Source: Deltaproteobacteria bacterium (GTDB lineage: Bacteria; Desulfobacterota; BSN033; UBA1163). From it: a stretch of DNA of 8,237 nucleotides. The position numbers and the translations under genes were made by a program. Of the stretch, positions 1-5,444 are shown in pieces. The number at the start of each line of letters is the position of its first letter. The stretch's first letter is position 1. Below the pieces are notes generated by a model. That model was not told the origin of the DNA. It searched no databases and worked only from the letters and a program-made list of their open reading frames with translations. Location of the stretch: the NCBI GenBank assembly GCA_016875155.1, contig VGSD01000106.1:1-8237 (forward strand), given 5' to 3'.

Positions 1-896
1 GACCGGTCAATGGCATGGGCCATGGCCCTTCGGACACGGACATCATTAAAAGGTTTTCTCGAATTGTTGGTCGATAAGATAACTTCTGTTGTCGTATAAC
101 CATTGAAAACCTTGAACTTCGGATCCCTCTCCAGCAGGAGCGCATTCTCCGGGCTCACATCGTAGCCGATCACATCAATATCCCCTGCCCGGAGGCCTGC
201 GATCTGGGCGCTCGGGTCGCCGATAAATTTAAAAGTGACTTTGTCGAGGTATGGGAAACCTTTTCTGTGATAAGCCGCAAACTTTTCCAGAAGAATGCGG
301 TCTCCCCGAACCCATTCCAGGAGTTTAAAAGGCCCTGTCCCTACAGGTGCGGTCTTCAGTTTGTCTGCTGCCTCTTTGTGGATGATGATCGAGTCAGGTC
401 TGGCCAGGTTGAAAAGAAACATCGAGTTGACGCTCTTCAATTTGAACTTAATCGTGTAAGGATCCGCGACCTCGATCGATTCGATGTCCTGATAATATCT
501 CTTGTTAGGGATGGTAACCTGGGGAGGAGGATCCATCAGCCGCCCGAAGGTGAACTTCACATCCTCCGCATCAAAAGATTTTCCATCGTGAAACTTGACA
601 CCCTTCTTCAGAGAGAAGGTATATTCCTTTCCATCTTTGGAGATCGTATATTTGCTCGCTAACGCTGGAATGATCTTTCCATTCCGGTCGATCCTGACCA
701 GCCCCTCCAGCACATTGCCATAGACAACCCTTGGAATGGCTGCCGAGGTGGCAGTAGTCGGGTCCAATCCCGGAGGCTCAACGCCCTGGGCGATGGTAAG
801 AGATCCTCCCGAAACCGGCTTGGGCTGGGCATAGGCGATGGTAACCAATAGGAATAGGGTTAAAAACACGGAACCTAAGAATAAAAATCTCCTCAT
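1..896 (-). CDS. ABC transporter periplasmic substrate-binding protein, family 5 (oligo/dipeptide type), C-terminus outside window
   Basis: This is the extracellular solute receptor of a peptide/nickel/opine-type ABC importer. Reading back from the ATG at 896 gives 298 residues with no stop before the window ends, so the last part of a usually 500-residue protein is missing. Residues 1-23 form a signal peptide (MRR, a hydrophobic run, then AYA before Q24). There is no lipobox cysteine, so the protein is probably free in a Gram-negative periplasm. The mature start (GGSLTIAQGVEPPGLDPT) and the stretch at residues 92-120 (YTFSLKKGVKFHDG, then FDAEDVKFTFGRL) are hallmarks of SBP_bac_5. A GAGGAG ribosome site lies about 9 bases upstream. 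It is the most downstream gene seen in the minus-strand series, 163 bases after the aminotransferase. The permeases and ATPases probably follow outside the window. The ligand cannot be told from this half: peptides, opines and amino-acid derivatives are all possible. Confidence 0.93.
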   Translation of the reverse strand, partial: MRRFLFLGSVFLTLFLLVTIAYAQPKPVSGGSLTIAQGVEPPGLDPTTATSAAIPRVVYGNVLEGLVRIDRNGKIIPALASKYTISKDGKEYTFSLKKGVKFHDGKSFDAEDVKFTFGRLMDPPPQVTIPNKRYYQDIESIEVADPYTIKFKLKSVNSMFLFNLARPDSIIIHKEAADKLKTAPVGTGPFKLLEWVRGDRILLEKFAAYHRKGFPYLDKVTFKFIGDPSAQIAGLRAGDIDVIGYDVSPENALLLERDPKFKVFNGYTTTEVILSTNNSRKPFNDVRVRRAMAHAIDR

Positions 897-920
897 CTCT
901 TTTTTCTCCTCTGTTTTAAT

Positions 921-979
921 GTAGCGCCCTCATTTATTGGGGGCGAAAGAAGGACGTCGGCATTGAATGCCGACGCTAC
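921..979. repeat. Palindromic intergenic element (REP-like)
   Basis: Bases 955-964 (CGTCGGCATT) and 966-975 (AATGCCGACG) form a perfect 10-base inverted repeat around a single G. A second small stem pairs 925-929 (CGCCC) with 941-945 (GGGCG). The ends, GTAGCG at 921-926 and CGCTAC at 974-979, are also complementary, so alternative nested folds are possible. No T-run follows the stems on the minus strand, so a rho-independent terminator is not indicated. The shape suggests a dispersed REP/MITE-like palindrome, but the copy number cannot be seen here. Confidence 0.6.
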
Positions 980-1026
980 TACTTGACTACTTGACCCCTG
1001 GAATCGTAGAACCCTTGAACCCTATT
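979..1026. repeat. Degenerate 8-base tandem repeat
   Basis: Six consecutive octamers can be read: CTACTTGA, CTACTTGA, CCCCTGGA, ATCGTAGA, ACCCTTGA, ACCCTATT. The first five end in GA, and the first two are identical. The array starts directly where the palindrome to its left ends and stops about 34 bases before the aminotransferase stop codon. It has no spacers and is not a CRISPR. Confidence 0.5.
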
Positions 1027-1059
1027 TTCCCCAGATACTATCCAAATCATCATCAATTG

Positions 1060-2355
1060 TCAAACCACGTAAGTTGCCTGAACTTTCTCCAAAACCCTGT
1101 CTAAAACCCGAACTGCCTTGATAATTTCCCCCTTCTCAATCGTCAGTGGTGGTGTGATCCGGATGACATTCCCGTAGAGGCCACCACTTCCGATGAGAAG
1201 CCCTTCTTGCTTTGTCCCTTCAAAGATCGCATTAACCAGGTCCGGAGCAGGCGCCTTTCCTTCCTTGACGATCTCCATCCCCTGAATCAAACCTTTTCCT
1301 CTGACCTCGCCGATGATTTTGAATTTCTCTTTCAATCCTTCCAACCGGTCTCTTAAAAAATAACCCATCTCCTCAGCATTCTGAACAAGTTTTCTCTTCT
1401 CAATAGCTTCAATCGTGGCAAGAACCGTTGTGGCAGTCACTGGATTTCCGCCGAAGGTGGAAAGGTGAGAACCCTTTAGACCGTCTGCGACCTCTGGCGT
1501 CGCAATGGTGATTCCAATAGGTGAACCATTGGCTGCTCCTTTGGCCATGACCATGATATCCGGCTCCACCCCCCAGTGTTCGATGCCAAACATCTTCCCT
1601 CCGGTTCTTCCCCAGCCTGTCTGAACCTCATCGCAGATGAAGAGTCCACCAAAACTCTTCACAATGGAGACGACCTCTTTGAAATACTCTTTCGGTGGAG
1701 TGATGAAACCTCCGACACCTTGAATGGGTTCTGCAATGAAAGCCGCTGGCCTACCGGATGTCGTCGTTTCAATCAACTCCTTCACATCCTTTGCACATTC
1801 GAGATCGCAATCAGGATACTCCCTTCCGAAGGCACACCGGAAGCAGTAAGCATTGTGGGCATGCTTGATCCCCGGAATGAGGCTTCCGCCGAGACGCCAC
1901 TTCTGATGTCCGGTGATGTTCATCGTCAGAAGAGAGGACCCGCTGTAACAATGGCGGAGGGCAATCACCTCATTGCTCTTCGTATAAAGCTGGGTGATGA
2001 GCACAGCGGTCTCAACCGCCTCGGTTCCGCTGCTCGTAAAGAAGGACTTCTGCAATCTGCCCGGAGTGATCTTCGCCAGTTTCTCCGCAAGCGAGATGGC
2101 GGGAAGCGTGGGATAAAGGGTGGAGGTATGTTGAAGCCTCCTCATCTGCTCGCAGGTCTTTTCCGTGATCTCTTCGTCACAGTGGCCCACGCTGATCGTG
2201 ACAATCCCTCCAAAGAAATCGAGATACTCTTTACCATCGATGTCATAGAGATACTTTCCTTTTCCACGATCAAAAATCACAGGCTCCTGATAATAGTGAG
2301 TCACACAGGGAGCCAGAAATTCCTTATGCTTTTTGTAGATTTCGCTTTTCTCCAT
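1060..2355 (-). CDS. Class III PLP-dependent aminotransferase, AGXT2-like
   Basis: This cytosolic pyridoxal-phosphate enzyme of 431 residues is the usual length for class III (ornithine/GABA/alanine-glyoxylate type) aminotransferases. Visible landmarks are SSGTEA at 108-113 for phosphate binding, AEPIQGVGG at 208-216, CDEVQTGWGR at 241-250 with the pyridine-binding Asp242, the Schiff-base Lys272 in MAKG, THE phosphate-contact segment STFGGNP at 299-305, and Arg399 in the RITPPL segment that usually binds the substrate carboxylate. The segment YCFRC to CDLEC (170-187) and the following AAFIAEPIQGVGGFITPP are typical of the alanine-glyoxylate aminotransferase 2 subgroup, which accepts beta-amino acids and alanine-type donors. 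The start ATG has GGGAG five bases upstream. It sits between the DUF1445 gene (103 bases upstream) and the binding-protein gene (163 bases downstream), so an amino-acid catabolic role is likely. 4-aminobutyrate or another omega-amino acid is an alternative substrate. Confidence 0.93.
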   Translation of the reverse strand: MEKSEIYKKHKEFLAPCVTHYYQEPVIFDRGKGKYLYDIDGKEYLDFFGGIVTISVGHCDEEITEKTCEQMRRLQHTSTLYPTLPAISLAEKLAKITPGRLQKSFFTSSGTEAVETAVLITQLYTKSNEVIALRHCYSGSSLLTMNITGHQKWRLGGSLIPGIKHAHNAYCFRCAFGREYPDCDLECAKDVKELIETTTSGRPAAFIAEPIQGVGGFITPPKEYFKEVVSIVKSFGGLFICDEVQTGWGRTGGKMFGIEHWGVEPDIMVMAKGAANGSPIGITIATPEVADGLKGSHLSTFGGNPVTATTVLATIEAIEKRKLVQNAEEMGYFLRDRLEGLKEKFKIIGEVRGKGLIQGMEIVKEGKAPAPDLVNAIFEGTKQEGLLIGSGGLYGNVIRITPPLTIEKGEIIKAVRVLDRVLEKVQATYVV

Positions 2356-2381
2356 TTCATCTCCCTTAAGAAATTAAATCT

Positions 2382-2457
2382 AATCCCCCTTAATCCCCCT
2401 TTATCAAAAGGGGGAAATGTTTTACCTCCCTTTGGCAAAGGGAGGTTAGGAGGGATT
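2382..2457. repeat. Cloverleaf-like palindromic element (MITE/REP type)
   Basis: The gap between the DUF1445 stop and the aminotransferase start is almost filled by one structured element. Outer arms AATCCCCCTTAA (2382-2393) and TTAGGAGGGATT (2446-2457) pair at 10 of 12 positions. Inside are two perfect hairpins: CCCCCTTT (2395-2402) with AAAGGGGG (2407-2414), and CCTCCCTTT (2425-2433) with AAAGGGAGG (2437-2445). The three stems make a compact, nearly symmetrical fold on either strand. I recall similar G/C-run palindromes scattered in many environmental bacterial genomes. Neither hairpin is followed by a clear T-run on the minus strand, so a standard terminator is not supported. Confidence 0.75.
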
Positions 2458-2458
2458 T

Positions 2459-3250
2459 TTACAAGGTTGCCAATTCCTCGTTGAGCAGGTCTGAGATAAA
2501 CATATGTCCGGGGGTGTGAGTGATACAGAGATCGGGTTTGGCCTTCATCACAACCGCCTGTGGTGTGACCCCGCAAGCCCAGAAGACCGGAACTTCGCCT
2601 TTTTTAATCGTCACCGGATCTCCGAAGTCCGGTTTTTTGAGATCTCTAATCCCAATCTTTGAAGGATCGCCAATGTGGACAGGCGCCCCATGAACAGAGA
2701 CGTACCGGGAAGTGATCTGTACAGCCCTACTCACCTTATCCAAAGGAATGGGTCTCATGGTCACCACCATGGGTCCATGAAAAACGCCTGCGGACTGGCA
2801 AGCGATACTTGAGATGAACATCGGGACATTCTTATTCTCTTCGATATGCCGGACAGGAACCTTCGCCCGGAGCAATGCCTCTTCAAAAGAGAAACTGCAA
2901 CCCAGGAGGAAGGTCACCCAATCGAACTTCCACATATCTCTGATCTCTTTGACGGTAGATTCCAGCCTGCCTCTTGGATAGACGTTATAACGTGGAATAT
3001 CCGTCCGGATATCCGCTTCCTTGGATAAAAATCCCGTCCGAAACCTCCCTGGTTCCAGTACCTCAAGCAGAGGACAGGGCTTCGGATTTCTCTGGCAGAA
3101 GAGAAGAAAGTCGAAAGCATATTTTTCAGGAAGGATCACCAGATTGGCTTGAGCATATCCCATGGCCAGCCCAGCGGTAGGCTTATCCCACTTTCCTTTC
3201 CGTATGAGGCTTCGAATTTCTTTGGGCCTGAGTTGTGTGACGTCTCTCAT
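2459..3250 (-). CDS. DUF1445 / D-glutamate cyclase family protein (putative hydro-lyase)
   Basis: The 263-residue product matches the DUF1445 family (YcsI-like; the human relative DGLUCY interconverts D-glutamate and 5-oxo-D-proline). Family-type segments include GYAQANLVILP (31-41), FLLFCQRNPKPCPLLE (48-63), LLGCSFSFEEAL (115-126), VRHIEENKNVPM (133-144), the FHGPMVVTMRP segment (157-167), SVHGAPVHIGDP (185-196), PVFWACGVTPQA (221-232) and CITHTPGHM (242-250). It is cytosolic, with no signal or membrane segment. The frame stays open to 3322, but the ATG at 3250 is preferred: GGAGGG lies seven bases before it and the family begins near this point. It starts 43 bases after the deformylase-like gene and ends beside a palindromic element. 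Family membership is near certain. The exact reaction is not, because most bacterial members are untested and some may be lyases or hydratases of other amino-acid derivatives. Confidence 0.92.
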   Translation of the reverse strand: MRDVTQLRPKEIRSLIRKGKWDKPTAGLAMGYAQANLVILPEKYAFDFLLFCQRNPKPCPLLEVLEPGRFRTGFLSKEADIRTDIPRYNVYPRGRLESTVKEIRDMWKFDWVTFLLGCSFSFEEALLRAKVPVRHIEENKNVPMFISSIACQSAGVFHGPMVVTMRPIPLDKVSRAVQITSRYVSVHGAPVHIGDPSKIGIRDLKKPDFGDPVTIKKGEVPVFWACGVTPQAVVMKAKPDLCITHTPGHMFISDLLNEELATL

Positions 3251-3257
3251 TTTATAT

Positions 3258-3263
3258 CCCTCC
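3258..3263 (-). promoter_or_regulatory. Ribosome binding site of the DUF1445 gene
   Basis: GGAGGG on the minus strand lies seven bases from the ATG at 3248-3250. It decides this start against the longer open frame, whose start at 3322 would lie inside the deformylase-like gene. Confidence 0.75.
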
Positions 3264-3282
3264 GCCCTAACTCGCCCTAACT
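3263..3282. repeat. Perfect 10-base tandem duplication
   Basis: CGCCCTAACT occurs twice in direct succession (3263-3272 and 3273-3282), in the 43-base gap immediately upstream of the DUF1445 ribosome site. Two copies one helical turn apart could be an operator, or simply a slippage duplication. Confidence 0.7.
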
Positions 3283-3293
3283 TAACACCAATT

Positions 3294-3776
3294 TTATTTC
3301 CAAGCAAAGGATTTATCATCAATCGCTCGCTGGGTGGCTAATATCCCATTTAAATGGTCGACTTCGTGCTGAAGAAGTTCAGAGAGGTCGTCTTTCAACT
3401 CCCAGACTCTTTCTTTCCAATCCGAATTAAAAAATTTCAGTTTGCATTGTTTATGTCTCTGCACTTTGACTAATAGATTTGGAAAACACATGCAATCGTC
3501 CCAGACCTCCATTTTCTCCTCGCTTAAATCGAACAGTTCCGGGTTGATGAGGATAATGGGTTCGGTGATGTTCATATAGATGAGTCGCTTCATCACACCG
3601 ATTTGTGGTGCTGCGATTGCCCTTCCTGCGCCATAAGTTGCCTTGAACTCCTTGAGGATATCACTCAATTCCTCAACGATTTTATTCAGGCTTTTTAAAT
3701 CCTCCAAGACAATGGGCTCCGATATCTCATAAAGCTTTGGATGACCCAATTTGAAAATCTTATCCAATTTTGACAT
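3294..3776 (-). CDS. Peptide deformylase-like metallohydrolase
   Basis: This 160-residue protein has the peptide deformylase layout; the classic enzyme removes the formyl group from nascent N-formylmethionine using a bound metal. Motif 1 is present as GRAIAAPQIG (51-60, with Gln58). Motif 3 is present as QHEVDHLNG (136-144) with metal ligands His137 and His141 and catalytic Glu138. Motif 2 is unusual: the normal EGCLS reads DDCMC at 93-97, keeping the metal-ligand Cys95 but changing both flanks. The ATG at 3776 has GAGGA five bases upstream and lies 17 bases inside the end of the EamA gene, implying coupled translation. An upstream in-frame start at 3809 would lie deeper in EamA with no better ribosome site. 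There is no fmt or other translation gene beside it. It could therefore be an accessory deformylase or an amidase acting on a small N-acyl substrate; this is inference. Confidence 0.88.
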   Translation of the reverse strand: MSKLDKIFKLGHPKLYEISEPIVLEDLKSLNKIVEELSDILKEFKATYGAGRAIAAPQIGVMKRLIYMNITEPIILINPELFDLSEEKMEVWDDCMCFPNLLVKVQRHKQCKLKFFNSDWKERVWELKDDLSELLQHEVDHLNGILATQRAIDDKSFAWK

Positions 3777-4644
3777 GGGATTCCTCAATAGGAAGTTTTT
3801 TAAATTCACTCTTCGCCAATAGAATGACAGCGACGAGAATAAGGAAGCCTCCTACCACTCTCATGAGTCCAATCTCTTCGCCGAGGAAGAGAAAAGCAAG
3901 GATCACTGTGGTGACAGGTTCAAACGTTGAGAGGACCGAGGCATTTGTGGGACCCACTCGCTCAAGGCCCGCGAAAAAAGTGCTCACCGCAATAACCGTT
4001 GACCCAAGTGCAATGGCTACAACACTTCCCCAGCCTACCAGCGTCCTGGGAAGGTTTAATCCCTGGATGAGAACAGCAAGGCCAAAGACAACGCTTGCGG
4101 ATAGGATAACGATTGTCGAGGTCATTAAAACGCCAGCCTGTTTCGTTAACTTGCTGCCTGCCAGGATATAGGCAGAGTAGATGAAAGGGGCTGTCATCGC
4201 CAATGCAATGCCAAGCGGCTGGCCTCCTCCGCTCAGTCCTATCGTGAGAAAGGTTCCTGCCAATGCCAGAATCAGGGCAAGAACCTTTAGTCCTCTGATG
4301 CTCTCTTTAAAGAGAAGGGCTGAAAAGATGGTTACGATCGCCGGATAGAGGTAGAGTAAGATGGCAACCAGACCCGCGGAGGCCATCGTCAGGGAGGTGA
4401 AATAACAGAACGACATACCGACATACCCGATTCCACCCATCAATATCAGACCGAGGAGTGTGCGCCCTCGAGGAAACGGGATGTTTCGGGCAATCATCCA
4501 CGGGACCATGACAAGGGAGGCAATCGAAAATCGGAAGAATAGCACGCTGATCGGATCCGACCCCGCACTGTAAGCCGTCTTTGCAAAAATGGCGATCGCC
4601 CCAAAGGCGATCGCCGAAATGATAATTAAGAACATACCTTTCAA
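3760..4644 (-). CDS. EamA/DMT-family membrane transporter
   Basis: The 294-residue inner-membrane protein belongs to the drug/metabolite transporter superfamily, often exporters of amino acids or metabolites. It shows about ten hydrophobic segments arranged as two EamA repeats, roughly residues 5-136 and 145-277. The second repeat contains the typical AGLERVGPTNASVLSTFEP (225-243) followed by FLFLGEEIG (251-259). I place the start at the TTG at 4642-4644, because AGGAAG lies six bases upstream and the protein then begins MKGMFLIIISAIAFG, as family members do. The ATG at 4635 has only a poor, too-close ribosome site. The open frame extends to 4824, but that part overlaps the ABM gene and is hydrophilic. 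The TTG follows the ABM stop TGA by a single base, and the gene's last 17 bases contain the deformylase start. The substrate is not readable from sequence. Confidence 0.93.
   Translation of the reverse strand: MKGMFLIIISAIAFGAIAIFAKTAYSAGSDPISVLFFRFSIASLVMVPWMIARNIPFPRGRTLLGLILMGGIGYVGMSFCYFTSLTMASAGLVAILLYLYPAIVTIFSALLFKESIRGLKVLALILALAGTFLTIGLSGGGQPLGIALAMTAPFIYSAYILAGSKLTKQAGVLMTSTIVILSASVVFGLAVLIQGLNLPRTLVGWGSVVAIALGSTVIAVSTFFAGLERVGPTNASVLSTFEPVTTVILAFLFLGEEIGLMRVVGGFLILVAVILLAKSEFKKLPIEESHVKIG
3782..3786 (-). promoter_or_regulatory. Ribosome binding site of the deformylase-like gene
   Basis: GAGGA on the minus strand, five bases before the ATG at 3774-3776, lies inside the EamA coding sequence and favours this start. 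Confidence 0.6.
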
Positions 4645-4645
4645 T

Positions 4646-4951
4646 TCAGGCTTCCTGAAGGACTTTGAGAGAAAGGCCTTCGACGATGTCTTTGACCTTC
4701 TCCCTGTAGGCCAGCATATGAGGCGTAGTGAGATGATTACGGAGGGCTTCCACACTCTCCCACTTCTCAATGATAGTGACCATATTTTCATCCAAGGTCT
4801 GCGGAGGTAAGCCGGAATCAACATCGACCGCTGGGAAATACTCGATACATCCCTTTTCTTGCCTGACCTTGGGGAGGTTGGTCTTAAAAATCTGGAGAAA
4901 CTCTGAACGTCTTCCTGCTTTCACACGAATCGCCGCAACAACACTGATCAT
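4646..4951 (-). CDS. ABM-domain protein (YgiN-like putative quinol monooxygenase)
   Basis: This 101-residue cytosolic protein is the length of a single antibiotic-biosynthesis-monooxygenase (ferredoxin-like alpha/beta barrel) domain. The fold is suggested by the N-terminal strand ISVVAAIRVKAGRRSEFLQIF, the CIEYF strand near residue 35, and the end of the domain: TIIEKWESVEALRNHLTTPHM, where the strand, helix and TPHM histidine are typical. Such proteins work as dimers. Members include cofactor-free quinol oxygenases, but many are of unknown role, and the family label does not establish oxygenase activity in an anaerobe. Three starts are possible: GTG at 4972, ATG at 4957 and ATG at 4951. The last is chosen because GGGAG lies seven bases before it and the protein then begins like its relatives. 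The gene lies 37 bases after the ACT gene and ends one base before the EamA start. Confidence 0.88.
   Translation of the reverse strand: MISVVAAIRVKAGRRSEFLQIFKTNLPKVRQEKGCIEYFPAVDVDSGLPPQTLDENMVTIIEKWESVEALRNHLTTPHMLAYREKVKDIVEGLSLKVLQEA
4651..4656 (-). promoter_or_regulatory. Ribosome binding site supporting a TTG start for the EamA gene
   Basis: AGGAAG on the minus strand is six bases from the TTG at 4642-4644 but 15 bases from the ATG at 4635. It therefore supports the rare start codon. It lies inside the last codons of the ABM gene. Confidence 0.5.
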
Positions 4952-4958
4952 CTTCATG

Positions 4959-4963
4959 CTCCC
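4959..4963 (-). promoter_or_regulatory. Ribosome binding site of the ABM gene
   Basis: GGGAG on the minus strand lies seven bases before the ATG at 4951 and only one base before the ATG at 4957. It favours the shorter 101-residue product. Confidence 0.55.
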
Positions 4964-4988
4964 TTCATTCACGGATATTGAGCCCTAC

Positions 4989-5387
4989 CTATTTATTGAC
5001 TGCTTTGATCGCCTTCGCATTATCGGAGGTCAGAAAAATACAGGTTTCTCTTTTGCCCGAGCCGGCAGTGGCGTACATATATACGATATCAATACCCGCA
5101 TCAGCAATCTTCTTTGCAATCTTCTGTAACTCTCCAGGTTTGTCAGACACCTCCACCTCCACCACATCCCTCTCCTCAATGGCTACGCCTAAGGAAGCAA
5201 GGGCTTTCTTCGCCTTTGCATTGCTATTCGTCGTCAACATGAAATAGCCGGTCCCTTCCATCCCATACGCACAGATGGCATTGATATTGACCTTTGCTTT
5301 GGAAATGGCTGCAGTCACCTCCGCGAGCAACCCCACCCTATTGGGCATCTCAAAACTGATCTCCTTCACTTTCTTTGCCTTTCCCAT
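4989..5387 (-). CDS. Tandem ACT-domain protein
   Basis: The 132-residue protein consists of two ACT domains and little else. Domain 1 spans about residues 7-65, with the characteristic NRVGLLAEVTAAISKAKVNINAI stretch. Domain 2 spans about 72-130, with DKPGELQKIAKKIADAGIDIVYMY. ACT domains bind amino acids and signal by changing partner contacts. With no catalytic or DNA-binding part, this is probably a stand-alone sensor or a subunit that regulates an enzyme. The ATG is well supported by AAGGAGG eight bases upstream. It is the first gene of the compact minus-strand series, 57 bases after the YhcG gene. The AT-rich stretch at 5411-5422 (TATTAT on the minus strand) could be a -10 box, but no well-spaced -35 was found. 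Its place at the head of aminotransferase and DUF1445 genes fits amino-acid sensing; the ligand is unknown. Confidence 0.9.
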   Translation of the reverse strand: MGKAKKVKEISFEMPNRVGLLAEVTAAISKAKVNINAICAYGMEGTGYFMLTTNSNAKAKKALASLGVAIEERDVVEVEVSDKPGELQKIAKKIADAGIDIVYMYATAGSGKRETCIFLTSDNAKAIKAVNK

Positions 5388-5444
5388 CGTCCGTCCCTCC
5401 TTTTCTAGGATTTTTTATAATAAACTGACTGCTTCCCAAATTGA

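Noticed and set aside
267..662. Plus-strand open frame of 131 codons
   Set aside because: It lies opposite the binding-protein coding sequence, which has a signal peptide and family motifs. The plus-strand product is arginine-rich and unrecognisable.
979..1026. CRISPR-like array
   Set aside because: Units are only eight bases, contiguous and degenerate, with no spacers and no cas genes.
2382..2457. Rho-independent terminator after the DUF1445 gene
   Set aside because: Stems are strong, but the bases after them on the minus strand (TAAAACATTT and ATTAAGGGGG) are not a T-run. The element fits a dispersed palindrome better.
1576..2484. Plus-strand open frame of 302 codons opposite the aminotransferase
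   Set aside because: It is fully antisense to a clear class III aminotransferase and its translation matches no family I know; it also reads through the palindromic element.
3770..4171. Plus-strand open frame of 133 codons
   Set aside because: Antisense to the EamA transporter. Its composition is the expected mirror of membrane-protein codons.
4645..4824. N-terminal extension of the EamA transporter
   Set aside because: These codons lie in another frame of the ABM gene, encode a basic, non-membrane stretch, and are absent from the family's usual length.
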